DNA from: Citricoccus sp. CH26A
GTDB taxonomy: Bacteria > Actinomycetota > Actinomycetes > Actinomycetales > Micrococcaceae
Assembly: GCF_000224415.1 (NCBI RefSeq)
Contig: NZ_AFXQ01000018.1
Coordinates: 1-64,000, forward strand
Direction: 5' to 3'
Length of the DNA: 64,000 bases
The notes beneath the pieces are model-generated. The model had not been told where the DNA came from. It worked only from the letters and a program-made list of their open reading frames with translations, and did not search any database. This document shows positions 35,434-44,301 of this stretch, piece by piece. A program made the position numbers and the translations under genes. The first letter of the stretch is position 1. Each line of letters opens with the position of its first letter.

Positions 35434-36234
35434 CTAGATGAACTGGCGGCCGCCGTCGACGACCATGGTCTGGCCGGTGATGTACCCGGCCTCGGGCGAG
35501 GCCAGGAACAGGGCGGCGCCCACGATGTCCTCGGGTCGGGAGGCCCGCTTGATGGACCCGCGGTCCACCCCGTAGGTTTCGGCGTCCTCCATCAGCCCGT
35601 AGCTGGCCTCGGTCAGGGTGAAGCCGGGGGCGATGGCGTTGACGGTGATCTCCCGGGCACCGAGCTCCTTGGCGAGGACCCGGGTCAGGGCCACCACGCC
35701 GCCCTTGGAGGCCACGTAGTGGGCCCAGTGGGCGGAACCGGAGTAGACGGTGGCGCTGGAGAGGTTCACCACGCGGGCGCCGGTGGACAGGTACGGGCTC
35801 ACGGCCCGGGTCATCATCCACGGCCCCTTGAGGTTCACCCCCATCACCAGGTCCCACTCCGCGGGGTCGATCTCCTCGAAGGGCGAGCGGGTGACGGTCG
35901 CGTAGATGGCCGCGTTGTTGACCACGACGTCGATGCCCCCGTCCCCGAACTGCGCCACCTGCCGCGCCAGGGAGGTCACGGAGTCCAGGTCCGTGACGTC
36001 CACCTGGAAGGCGGCCGCCGTGGCCCCCGCCTCCTCCAGGGACCGCACGGTGGCGTTGGCTCCGTCGAGGTTGATGTCGGCGACGGCGACCCGGTCACCC
36101 CGGACGGCGAAGCCCTCGGCGAACGCCCGGCCCAGGCCCCCGGCGGCGCCGGTGACGAGCACCGTGCGCGGCCGGCCGGCCGGCGTCGGGGGCTGCGGGG
36201 CCTCCGGCTGGGACTCGGGACGGACCTCAGACAT
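35434..36234 (-). CDS. creG: SDR family dehydrogenase, probable hydroxybenzyl alcohol dehydrogenase (CreG-like)
   Basis: A 266-residue short-chain dehydrogenase. The cofactor motif VTGAAGGLGRAFAEGF is near residue 27, NNAAIY is mid-protein and the catalytic Tyr/Lys lie in HYVASKGG with the Ser in NLSSATVY. The step expected in the pathway is oxidation of 4-hydroxybenzyl alcohol to the aldehyde. The start overlaps the end of the next upstream gene by eight bases. The substrate is inferred from the cluster. Confidence 0.8.
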   Translation of the reverse strand: MSEVRPESQPEAPQPPTPAGRPRTVLVTGAAGGLGRAFAEGFAVRGDRVAVADINLDGANATVRSLEEAGATAAAFQVDVTDLDSVTSLARQVAQFGDGGIDVVVNNAAIYATVTRSPFEEIDPAEWDLVMGVNLKGPWMMTRAVSPYLSTGARVVNLSSATVYSGSAHWAHYVASKGGVVALTRVLAKELGAREITVNAIAPGFTLTEASYGLMEDAETYGVDRGSIKRASRPEDIVGAALFLASPEAGYITGQTMVVDGGRQFI

Positions 36235-38152
36235 GGGCCGGCTCTCCCGCGGCCGCCGTCTCGGGGGTGCCGTGCGGGTGCTGGTGGCTGTGGGCGCCGG
36301 GGCCGGCGACCTGCGGGGCGGCGTTGGGGCCGTCCAGGATGGTCACGGTGCCCTTGGTGCCGTCCACGCGCAGCCGCTGGCCGGTGACGATGGAGGTCGA
36401 GGCGCTGCCGGTGCCGGTGACGGCGGGCAGGGCGTACTCGCGGCAGACGATCGCGGCGTGGCTCATCATCCCGCCGATGTCCGTGACGGTGGCCTTGATC
36501 TTGCCGAAGACCGGCCCCCAGGACGGGGCCGTGACCGGGGCGACCAGGATCTCGTCCTGCTGGATCTGGGCCAGGTCGTCGGAGTCCATGATCACGCGGG
36601 CCACGCCCTCCACCACGCCGGGGGAGGCGGCCATGCCCTTGAGCACGCCCTCGGTGCCCTCCTCCCCGGCGCCGAGCCAGGACTCGACCTGCTCGGTGGT
36701 GATGCCCCACAGCATGCGGGTGAACGGTTCGGTGATCGAGGCCGGCGGGGTGTTCAGGGCGGCGGCCGGGCGGGCGGTCTTCAGGGCCGCGACCAGGGCC
36801 GTGCGCTCGGCGATGATCTCGGGCCAGTAATCCGGGCCGACCGGTCCGGAGGGGGCGCCGACGCCCCAGCCGGTGGCCAGGTCGAAGAGCACGTCCCGGA
36901 CCTCGTTGCGGCGCAGGTACAGCAGGTCGTCCTCGTGCTCCCAGAAGCCATAGCCGTGCAGGGTGCGGGAGAGCTCGCGGACCTTGCGCCAGAACACGCC
37001 CATGGTCCAGTGCTCGATGTAGAAGTTGTGGTTCTCCACGTAGGGGTAGGCGGTCGCGGCCAGGGAGCGCTTGGCGTCGAAGGCGGCCAGCTGGTCGCCG
37101 TCGAGCAGCTCGCGGTACTCCTCGACGATCCGGTCCTTCTCCGCGACGAGTTCGGCGGTGGGGCGCATGATCGTCTGGCCCTCGTCCAGGCGGCGGATGT
37201 AGTCCGCGATGTAGCCCAGGGGGATGTCCAGGTGCTCGTTCCAGTACTTGTCGTGCCCGTAGAAGCCGTTGCCCACGGTGAAGTTGAACCACGGGTCCTG
37301 GGCCTCGGCCCAGCGGTCCAGCCAGCGCTGCCCGCCGTCCGCGGCACCGATGGCACCGAGGGTGGCCTCGACGTCGTCGGGACGGGCGAAGTGGGACTGC
37401 AGGCCCAGCTCGACGGCCAGGGTGGCCAGCGCCTTGAGCTCGTCGTCCGGACGGAACAGCTCCATGTCCACGCCCTGGACCATGGTCGCGATGGACTGGT
37501 CCGGGATGTCCGGGAAGACCTCCTTGCAGTAGTTGAAGAAGTCCAGGTAGGCGATGTAGCCCAGGTTCAGGAACTCGAAGTGGTACTGCCAGTTCTGGTA
37601 CGCCAGCTGGATCAGCCGGTCGTAGTTCTCCAGCAGCACCTCGGTGCCGTCCTTGGCCTTGCCGGAGGTGATGTCCTCCATGGAGACCATGTCCGGCAGG
37701 GGCTTGAACTCGAGGGTCTCCATCTCGTCGATGGTCCCGCGGACCTTCCTCTTCCACTGCTCCAGCAGGGTGTCCCAGTTCTGGAAGTAGTGGCCCACGC
37801 GGGCCTGGAACTCGGGCACGCGCGCGGCGATCTCCTGCTCCGGCACCGGGATGGGGGACATGTACAGGTAGCCCAGGTGCACGCGGAACTCGATGCCGTT
37901 GGCGTTGGGGATCATCAGGTGCCGGGCGTTGTACTGTCCCAGGCACTTGACCGCGAACTCCCCGCCGATCGTCTCGAAGGGCTTGAACACGGTGGGCCAG
38001 TGCTGGGAGTCGCAGAACCAGAACTTGGCGTCGTCCTCGTCCTTCCGCTTCTCCTGGAAGGTCAGGTAATAGGGGTAGAGCTTCTCCCAGCCCTCGGCGC
38101 CGGCGGGAACCGGCAGCTCGGAGGGCTTCGGGAAGGACTTCTTGGCAGTCAT
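36227..38152 (-). CDS. creI: Phosphohistidine-domain subunit of alkylphenol phosphate synthase (CreI-like)
   Basis: A 641-residue protein whose C-terminal part carries the PEP-utilising phosphohistidine motif GGMMSHAAIVCREYALPAV (His565). The N-terminal 480 residues are a phenol-binding type region rich in aromatic residues, such as NFYIEHWTMGVFWRK. With the next gene it forms a two-subunit relative of PEP synthase and phenylphosphate synthase, which in C. glutamicum (CreHI) phosphorylates the phenolic hydroxyl of p-cresol using ATP. ATG at 38152 with GGAGAGA upstream. The Pro/His-rich tail (HSHQHPHGTPE) is unusual. Cytoplasmic. Confidence 0.82.
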   Translation of the reverse strand: MTAKKSFPKPSELPVPAGAEGWEKLYPYYLTFQEKRKDEDDAKFWFCDSQHWPTVFKPFETIGGEFAVKCLGQYNARHLMIPNANGIEFRVHLGYLYMSPIPVPEQEIAARVPEFQARVGHYFQNWDTLLEQWKRKVRGTIDEMETLEFKPLPDMVSMEDITSGKAKDGTEVLLENYDRLIQLAYQNWQYHFEFLNLGYIAYLDFFNYCKEVFPDIPDQSIATMVQGVDMELFRPDDELKALATLAVELGLQSHFARPDDVEATLGAIGAADGGQRWLDRWAEAQDPWFNFTVGNGFYGHDKYWNEHLDIPLGYIADYIRRLDEGQTIMRPTAELVAEKDRIVEEYRELLDGDQLAAFDAKRSLAATAYPYVENHNFYIEHWTMGVFWRKVRELSRTLHGYGFWEHEDDLLYLRRNEVRDVLFDLATGWGVGAPSGPVGPDYWPEIIAERTALVAALKTARPAAALNTPPASITEPFTRMLWGITTEQVESWLGAGEEGTEGVLKGMAASPGVVEGVARVIMDSDDLAQIQQDEILVAPVTAPSWGPVFGKIKATVTDIGGMMSHAAIVCREYALPAVTGTGSASTSIVTGQRLRVDGTKGTVTILDGPNAAPQVAGPGAHSHQHPHGTPETAAAGEPAHV

Positions 38153-38210
38153 GGGTCTCTCCAACGTGGGATACCCGGAAGGATCCGGGGCGGGTCGTCA
38201 GGTGGGTGGG

Positions 38211-39314
38211 TTACTTGCCGATGCCGGTGAGCGAGGAGGTGATAGAGCTCAGGTCGAAGCCGCCGGGAGCCGCGGGCGTGGCCGGGGCCGGCTGGGCCGC
38301 GGCCTGGCCGGCGGTGCCCTTGCCGTTGGAGTGCACGGTCTCCGGGCGGGACTGCAGCAGCAACAGGTTCTCCCCGTCCGGCAGGTCCGCGTCCAGAGCC
38401 CACTCGATGTCCTGCGGGCACTTGTAGTGCTTCTCGGCGCGCTTGGCCATCTGGGCGACGGCGGTCAGCTCGGCGTCCGTGAGGCAGCGGATGTCCGCGC
38501 GCTCGGCGGGGACCTCGCGTTCCACCAGGGACTGGGAGACCGGGTCCGGGACCAGCTCGGCGTGCTTGTCGCCCAGGTGCTCGGTGACGACCTGCAGGGT
38601 GATCTTGTCCATGAGGATGTTGTCCGGGGTGACCTGACCGGAGACCACCATCTCCCCGACGCCCCAGGAGGCGTCGATGGTGAGCTTCGACCGGTCACCG
38701 TTGGCGGGGTTCATGGTGATGGCCACCCCGGCCACTCGGGCGTTGACCATCTTCTGCACCACCACGGCCATGGACAGTCCCTCGTTGGGGATGTTGTTCT
38801 TCAGCCGGTAGATGATGGCGCGGGAGGTGTACAGCGAGGCCCAGCACTTCCGGATGTGCTCCGTGACCGCTTCCCGGCCCGTCAGCCACAGGTAGGTGTC
38901 CTGCTGGCCGGCGAAGGAGGCGTCCGGCAGGTCCTCGGCCGTGGCGGAGGACCGGACGGCCACCGGGACCTCACCGCCGCAGGCGTCCATCAGCGTGGCG
39001 TAGGCCTCGACGACGGCCGCACGGGCGGCCTCGGGTACCGGCCGGCTGCACAGGTCCTCGCGGATGGCAGCCGAGACCCGGTCGACCTCGGCGACGTCCT
39101 CGGCGTCCAGGCCCTCCAGCAGGGTGTGGACGTGCTCGGTGATGCCGGCCTCGCGGACGAAGGCGTCGAACGAGGCCGTGGTGACCACGAACCCGGGAGG
39201 AACCGGCATGCCGGCCGCCGTCATGGAGACCAGCGAGGCACCCTTGCCACCGAGGGTCTCGAGGGCGGGCTCGCGGCCGTCGTCGAACGACTGGATGTAG
39301 GGGTTGAGCGTCAT
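38211..39314 (-). CDS. creH: ATP-binding subunit of alkylphenol phosphate synthase (CreH-like)
   Basis: A 367-residue protein equal to the N-terminal nucleotide-binding half of PEP synthase. GGKGASLVSMTAAGMPVPPG is near residue 23, VAVRSSATAEDLPDASFAGQ near residue 120 and VQKMVNARVAGVAITMNP near residue 185. It should use ATP to phosphorylate the swivelling histidine of the CreI-like partner. The two halves of PEP synthase being split into separate proteins is the mark of phenylphosphate and 4-methylbenzyl phosphate synthases. It lies between the P450 gene and creI. Confidence 0.83.
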   Translation of the reverse strand: MTLNPYIQSFDDGREPALETLGGKGASLVSMTAAGMPVPPGFVVTTASFDAFVREAGITEHVHTLLEGLDAEDVAEVDRVSAAIREDLCSRPVPEAARAAVVEAYATLMDACGGEVPVAVRSSATAEDLPDASFAGQQDTYLWLTGREAVTEHIRKCWASLYTSRAIIYRLKNNIPNEGLSMAVVVQKMVNARVAGVAITMNPANGDRSKLTIDASWGVGEMVVSGQVTPDNILMDKITLQVVTEHLGDKHAELVPDPVSQSLVEREVPAERADIRCLTDAELTAVAQMAKRAEKHYKCPQDIEWALDADLPDGENLLLLQSRPETVHSNGKGTAGQAAAQPAPATPAAPGGFDLSSITSSLTGIGK

Positions 39315-39331
39315 GATGGAGTCCTGGTCGG

Positions 39332-40660
39332 TCAGGCGGCCCAGGTGACCGGGACGGCCACCGGGACGCGGAAGGAGAGGTTCTCGCGGAATTCGATGTC
39401 GGAACCGTCGGCGGCGCCGCCGGAATCGTCCAGGCGCAGGCCCGGCAGCAGCTTCACGGCCTCCTCGAGGCAGATCTTGGCCTGCAGCTTGGCGAGCATG
39501 TTGCCCAGGCAGTAGTGGATGCCGAAGCCGAAGGACAGGTGCTCGCGGGCGTTGGACCGCGTGATGTCGAAGTCCTCACCGTGCTCGAACCGGGACTCGT
39601 CCCGGTTGGCAGAGCCCATCAGCAGCAGCAGGCCGTCGCCCTTCTTCACCTGCACGCCGCCCACCTCGGCGTCGGCGAGGGCCTTGCGGCGCCAGCCGAC
39701 GATCGAGCCGGAGTAGCGCAGCACCTCGTCGATGGCCGCGGGGATCTTCTTCGGGTCCTCGACGAGGGCCTCCCACTGCTCACGGTGAGCCAGCAGCACG
39801 CGGAAGCAGTTGGAGATCAGGGTGGTGGTGGTCTCGTGGCCGGCGAAGAGCATGGAGTAGAGCAGTGAGGCGATCTCATGGTCGGAGATCTCGCCACCCT
39901 CCTGCTGGGTCCGCACCAGGTCCGCGGTGAGGTTGTCCCCACCGTGGGCGTGTGCCTCGGCCACGAGACGCTGGCACTCCTGCCAGTACTCGACCAGGTT
40001 GTGGGCGTGCGGCACCTGCTCCTCGTCGGTCAGGTCCCCCCAGGTCATGGCGGCCCGGGAGTCGCTCCATCGCTTGTAGGTGTCGATCTTGGACACGTCC
40101 GCGCCGATCAGCGTCAGGATGGTGATGGTGGGGATCTCGTAGGCCAGGTCCTGCACCATCTCGCCGGTGCGGTCCTGACGGGCGGCCACGGCCTCGAGGC
40201 GGGAGACCACGTTGGCGCGGATGTCCGGCTCCAGGGCCTTGTAACGGCGCGGGGTGAACGCCTTCTGGGCGATGGCCCGGATGCGGGTGTGCTCCGGGGG
40301 GACGCGGGCGGACAGGCCGGAGTAGGCCGTGAAGCCACCGTCCTTCATGATCTGGGTGGCCAGCGGGCCGCGCTCGCGGACCGGGGCCTGGGCGTTCTCG
40401 GAGGAGAAGGTCTCCCAGTCGTCGAAGACCGCCTTGATGTCGTCGTAGCGGGAGACCACCCAGTAGCCGATCCGCTCGTCGAACATCACCGGTTCCTCCG
40501 AGCGAAGAGCCGCGTAGGAGGGGAAGGGGTCCTTCATCTGGAACGGCTGGTAACCGTGGTGGTCGGTGGGCGTCGCTGCGTCGGCGTCCTGCGCGCCCGG
40601 TCCGCCGTGACCGAACGGGCACTGCCCCGCCGGTGCTGCGGTGGTTGACTCGGTGGTCAT
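39332..40660 (-). CDS. creJ: Cytochrome P450 for methyl oxidation of phosphorylated alkylphenols (CreJ-like)
   Basis: A 442-residue soluble class I P450. The I-helix oxygen-activation motif AGHETTTTL, ExxR in IDEVLRYSG and the heme cysteine Cys384 in FGFGIHYCLG are intact. It should hydroxylate the methyl group of 4-cresyl phosphate stepwise, using the ferredoxin and reductase encoded downstream. First gene of the minus-strand operon, with a palindromic IclR-type site and a CRP-like site upstream. The alkylphenyl-phosphate substrate is inferred from its place with creH/I genes. Confidence 0.87.
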   Translation of the reverse strand: MTTESTTAAPAGQCPFGHGGPGAQDADAATPTDHHGYQPFQMKDPFPSYAALRSEEPVMFDERIGYWVVSRYDDIKAVFDDWETFSSENAQAPVRERGPLATQIMKDGGFTAYSGLSARVPPEHTRIRAIAQKAFTPRRYKALEPDIRANVVSRLEAVAARQDRTGEMVQDLAYEIPTITILTLIGADVSKIDTYKRWSDSRAAMTWGDLTDEEQVPHAHNLVEYWQECQRLVAEAHAHGGDNLTADLVRTQQEGGEISDHEIASLLYSMLFAGHETTTTLISNCFRVLLAHREQWEALVEDPKKIPAAIDEVLRYSGSIVGWRRKALADAEVGGVQVKKGDGLLLLMGSANRDESRFEHGEDFDITRSNAREHLSFGFGIHYCLGNMLAKLQAKICLEEAVKLLPGLRLDDSGGAADGSDIEFRENLSFRVPVAVPVTWAA

Positions 40661-40788
40661 CTCATCTCCTGTCCGTGGCCGCCGGTGGTGGCCCGTCGGT
40701 CTGGCCGCGTGCTGTCGAGTTGGCGGCTGCCGCGGGACGGGTGATCCGCGTCACGCGGCGAGCCTGACTCCATGGTTGCGTCTCGCAG

Positions 40789-40804
40789 TGTGATGTGGGT
40801 CATG
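40789..40804. promoter_or_regulatory. CRP/GlxR-like site in front of the cre-like operon
   Basis: TGTGATGTGGGTCATG shares its first 14 bases with the paaI-paaA intergenic site at 13519. The left half is perfect and the right half partial. It suggests common carbon-status control of the two aromatic pathways. Confidence 0.5.
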
Positions 40805-40808
40805 GTAG

Positions 40809-40823
40809 TTCCACTGAGTGGAA
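40809..40823. promoter_or_regulatory. Palindrome, candidate IclR operator of the cre-like operon
   Basis: TTCCACTGAGTGGAA is a perfect 7-1-7 inverted repeat, the size and style of IclR-family operators. It lies 149 bases before the P450 start and downstream of the IclR gene. Confidence 0.65.
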
Positions 40824-40985
40824 GTGACTTCGAGTACGCCGGATCCGGCCCGTAGGGAGGTCGAGGCGTGACGGAGTGGGGGAAGGCGGAGAGGGAAGGG
40901 CAGGGCGGGAGCGGGCCCGCGGGTCGCGCCGGTGGAGCGGGCCGGTAGTGCGGACCGGTCGTGCGGGCCAGCGGGCCCGGGGTCC

Positions 40986-41783
40986 TCAGTCGCGGTGGGC
41001 GAGGTGGTGGGACTCGAGCAGGGTCTCCAGCGGGATGTGGGCCGTGGCCCGCTCGATCCGTGCACTGACCGCGCGCAAGGCCGGCAGGTGCTTCTCCATC
41101 GTGGCCGACTGCTCCGAGGGGATGACCAGGCCCAGGGCCGCGCCGATCCGGCCGGTGTGGAAGACCGGCACGGCGATCGAGCAGGCGCCCACGCGGATCT
41201 CCTCCAGCGTCTGGGCGAAGCCCTGTTCCCGGACCTGGGCGATCTCTGCGGCCAGCCGCCCGGGGTGGACGATGGTCCGGGGGGTCGTGGCCTCCAGGTC
41301 CAGGTTGAGGTAGGCCTCGAGCACCCAGGGCTCCTCATAGGCCAGCAGGACCTTGCCGACCGCGGTGGAGTGCATCGGCAGCCGGCCCCCCACGCGGGAG
41401 GCGCGGGGCACGCGCTTGGTGCCGTAGACGCGGTCGATGTAGAGCACCTCGCTGCCGTCCCGGATGGCGAGCTGGGAGGTCTCCCCGGTGAGCGAGTAGA
41501 GGTCTTGGATGAAGGGGCGGGCGGTCTCTCGCAGCTGGCGCCCCACGTTCTGGGCCAGTTCCCAGATGCGCAGCCCCAGCTGGTAGCGGCCCTGGGGGGT
41601 CCGGGAGAGGAACCCCCAGTCGGTGAGCTCACCCACCAGGCGGTGGGCCGTGCTCACGGGCACGTCCGCGAGCGCCGCGATCTCCGTCAGGGCCAGGGAG
41701 CGGCGCTCCTTCTCGAAGGCGGTCAGGACGGACAGGACCTTGTCCGTGACGGTGCGGCCGGGGTCGCGACTGCCTCCGGCCAT
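40986..41783 (-). CDS. IclR family regulator of the cre-like operon
   Basis: A 265-residue protein with an N-terminal winged helix (ALADVPVSTAHRLVGELTDW) and a C-terminal IclR effector domain containing GACSIAVPVFHTGRIGAALG. It directly precedes the P450 operon on the same strand. It probably senses a phenolic or 4-hydroxybenzoate-like effector. ATG at 41783 is preferred; a TTG 33 bases upstream would add residues outside the fold. Called CreR-like only by position. Confidence 0.82.
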   Translation of the reverse strand: MAGGSRDPGRTVTDKVLSVLTAFEKERRSLALTEIAALADVPVSTAHRLVGELTDWGFLSRTPQGRYQLGLRIWELAQNVGRQLRETARPFIQDLYSLTGETSQLAIRDGSEVLYIDRVYGTKRVPRASRVGGRLPMHSTAVGKVLLAYEEPWVLEAYLNLDLEATTPRTIVHPGRLAAEIAQVREQGFAQTLEEIRVGACSIAVPVFHTGRIGAALGLVIPSEQSATMEKHLPALRAVSARIERATAHIPLETLLESHHLAHRD

Positions 41784-41920
41784 CAGCGGGAGTCCCCGGC
41801 GTGCTGGATGCCGCAAGTCATGCCCATGATCCTACGTCGCCGTCATCCCCGGGGCGTCGAGCGTCCCGGGCCCCGGGTGGCCCCCGGCCCTCGTCGTGCC
41901 GGGCGGCCGGCCGGCGGCCG

Positions 41921-42706
41921 TCAGAGCCCGTAGTACCGGAAGGCCGCGGCATACTCGGTGCCGGCCGCCGCACCGCCCGCGCGCAGGATCTCCGGGATCA
42001 TCTCCTCGGGCCTCGGGTGGTCCGCCACGTGCCGAAGGTACGCCTCGTGGCTGTTCAGGGAGGCGACGGCGGCCCGTACCGCCTCCTCGTCCACGGTCAC
42101 CACGTGCGTCGGCTGGGCGGGGTTGGCCACCAGCAACCCGCCGGCATGCCAGGCGGCCAGGCCCTCGTCCTCGGCCAGCTCGCGGAACACCCAGGGGTTC
42201 GCCGCGTCCCGGACGCCGTCCACCACGGCCAGCCCGGCGGCCCGGTGGTCGGCCTGGTTGAACCCGCCGTAGGCCTCGACGTCGAAGTTCGCGGTCACCA
42301 CCGCGTCGGGCCGCACCTGGCGCACCACCCGGGCGACGTCCCGCCGCAGGGCCAGTCCGTACTCCAGCATCCCGTCCGGATGACCCAGGATGCGCAGGTC
42401 CGTCACGCCCACCGCCGCGCAGGCCGTGCGCTGTTCGATGGCCCGCAGCGGCGCGACGACCTCCGGCGGCTCGGCCATCCCCGCCTCCCCGGCGGTGAGC
42501 AGCAGGTAGCAGACCTCGACTCCCCGCCGGGTCCAGGTCGCGACGGCGGAGGAGGTGCCGTACTCCATGTCGTCCGGGTGTGCGACCACGCACAGCACCC
42601 GCGACCAGTCCGCGTCGGGCACAGCCGGCAGCGGCGGCGGTACGGCGGGTCCCCTCGTGGGGTCGTTCACATCGTCCAGCTCCGTCCCGTCACCCACCTC
42701 GCTCAC
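41921..42706 (-). CDS. PIG-L / LmbE family deacetylase
   Basis: A 261-residue PIG-L fold protein. The zinc motif VVAHPDDMEYG is at about residues 42-52, and NQADHRAAG supplies a later zinc His. These enzymes remove N-acetyl groups from sugars such as GlcNAc-inositol (MshB), mycothiol conjugates (Mca) or cell-wall precursors. The GTG at 42706 overlaps the previous gene's stop (GTGA); shorter GTG starts at 42697 or 42670 are possible. The substrate cannot be told; the length is a little shorter than MshB. Confidence 0.78.
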   Translation of the reverse strand: MSEVGDGTELDDVNDPTRGPAVPPPLPAVPDADWSRVLCVVAHPDDMEYGTSSAVATWTRRGVEVCYLLLTAGEAGMAEPPEVVAPLRAIEQRTACAAVGVTDLRILGHPDGMLEYGLALRRDVARVVRQVRPDAVVTANFDVEAYGGFNQADHRAAGLAVVDGVRDAANPWVFRELAEDEGLAAWHAGGLLVANPAQPTHVVTVDEEAVRAAVASLNSHEAYLRHVADHPRPEEMIPEILRAGGAAAGTEYAAAFRYYGL

Positions 42707-44262
42707 CGCCCCAGCACGTGCCGCAGGGCCGATTCCAGGTCCGGGTGCCGGAACCGGTAACCGTCGGCCCGGGCCTTGTCCGCTCGGGCCTTCTGGTCCG
42801 CTTCCACCAGCAGGCGGTTGCCCTCCTCGCCGAGCACCATCCGCGGCGCCACCGGCGGCAGGGGCAGTGCCGACGGGCGGTGCAGGACCCGGCCCAGGGT
42901 CTGGGCGAGCTCGCGGGCCCGCACGGGATGCGGCGCCACGCCGTTGACGGGACCGGTGAGGGTGCCGGACAGGGCGGCGTGGGCGAACAACCCCACGATG
43001 TCGTCGATCGAGATCCAGCTCTGCCAGGGGTCCCGGCCGGTGCCGCCGAAGGGCCCGCCCGTGCCCATCGGGCCGCCGGCGCCGACCAGGAACAGCGGCA
43101 GCACCTGCTGGAGGATGCCGCCGGCCGGCGTCTGGACCAGTCCGGTGCGGACCAGCACGGTCCGTACCCCTGCCTCGGCCGCCGGGGCGGTGGCCTGCTC
43201 CCACTGCTGGCAGACCTCGGCCAGGAAGTCCGTGCCGGCCGGGTCGGTCTCGTCCAGCCCGTCGCCGTCCGGTCCGGCGCCCGCGTCGGCCCCGTAGTAC
43301 CCCACCCCGGAGCCGTTGACCAGCGTGCGGGTGCGGCCGTCGTCCGCGAGGTCCGCGAGGGTGCGGGCAAGCAGCCCGGTGGTGTCCAGCCGGGACCGCA
43401 GCACCGCGGTGCGGTGGGCCTCGGTCATCCGGCCGCCGATGCTCTCCCCCGAGAGGTTGACCACGACGTCGGCCTGCCGCAGGGCGTCCGGGTCCAGGTT
43501 GCCGGAGGCCGGGTCCCAGGAGATGGCCGGCCCCCGGTTCCCGGAGGTGGTGCTACCGGGCCGCACCAGCGGGATGACCCGGTGGCCACCGCCGGTGAGC
43601 AGGGCCGTCAACTGGGTGCCGATCAGTCCGCTCGCCCCCGAGACGGCGATGGTCAGGGCCTGGCCGCTGCCATGGTGGGCGTGGAAGTCCAGGTCGTCGC
43701 GCACCTGGGCATGCCGGTAGGCGAACTGGCGGTCCAGCTCGGCCTCGAAGTGGTCCTGCGTCCAGTGCCCGGTGGAGCGCCCGGGCTGGCCGAGGCGGCC
43801 GAACAGGACGGTACCGGGCAACTCGTACTCGATGTGGTCCACCATCACGGTGCCGGGGGAGCCGTCGGTGGTGTCCGCCTCGCCGGGGGCCGCGTCCTCG
43901 AAGGTGTGCGTGTGGACCCAGGAACGCAGGGGGCCGGAGGCCATCTCGTCGCGGAACATGGTCCCGTCCTCGAAAGCGGTGTGCCGGGCCGTCCACGGCA
44001 CCTCCGGGGCCAGCCAGGCGGGCAGGCTGACCGGCAGGATGGTGCGCGCCAGGCCAGCCGCGGACTCCAGGCCCAGGCCCAGCGACCCGGGGGCACCGAT
44101 GCCCAAGCGGGCCTCGGCGCCGACGTCGATCCCGTCCGGTTCCCGCCGGACCGAACCGGCGAACGGGGGCGTGAGCCGGACCAGGGCGCCGGGGCGGGTG
44201 AACCAGGCGAAGACGTCACGCCGGCTGAACGGGAGGTGGACACGACGCTCGAAGACAGGCAT
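42703..44262 (-). CDS. TIGR01777-type SDR epimerase with N-terminal SRPBCC domain
   Basis: A 519-residue fusion. Residues 1-195 are a START/SRPBCC-like binding domain (ERRVHLPFSRRDVFAWFTRP). Residues about 205-519 are the NAD-dependent epimerase domain with VSGASGLIGTQLTALLTGGG, NGSGVGYYG and a C-terminal DUF1731 part (PVAPRMVLGEEG). This domain fusion is common in actinobacteria, function unknown. It is coupled to the PIG-L gene by a four-base overlap and is divergent from the MFS gene 39 bases away. Confidence 0.82.
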   Translation of the reverse strand: MPVFERRVHLPFSRRDVFAWFTRPGALVRLTPPFAGSVRREPDGIDVGAEARLGIGAPGSLGLGLESAAGLARTILPVSLPAWLAPEVPWTARHTAFEDGTMFRDEMASGPLRSWVHTHTFEDAAPGEADTTDGSPGTVMVDHIEYELPGTVLFGRLGQPGRSTGHWTQDHFEAELDRQFAYRHAQVRDDLDFHAHHGSGQALTIAVSGASGLIGTQLTALLTGGGHRVIPLVRPGSTTSGNRGPAISWDPASGNLDPDALRQADVVVNLSGESIGGRMTEAHRTAVLRSRLDTTGLLARTLADLADDGRTRTLVNGSGVGYYGADAGAGPDGDGLDETDPAGTDFLAEVCQQWEQATAPAAEAGVRTVLVRTGLVQTPAGGILQQVLPLFLVGAGGPMGTGGPFGGTGRDPWQSWISIDDIVGLFAHAALSGTLTGPVNGVAPHPVRARELAQTLGRVLHRPSALPLPPVAPRMVLGEEGNRLLVEADQKARADKARADGYRFRHPDLESALRHVLGR

Positions 44263-44301
44263 GGGGTCAGTCTTGCACTGAGCCCTGCCTACGGTGAGGG
44301 C

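Larger units (their letters stand above)
40661..40985 (-). promoter_or_regulatory. Intergenic control region of the cre-like operon
   Basis: This 325-base stretch between the regulator and the P450 gene holds no gene. It contains the palindrome at 40809-40823 and the CRP-like site at 40789-40804. The part at 40824-40985 is very GC-rich and featureless to the eye. Confidence 0.6.
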
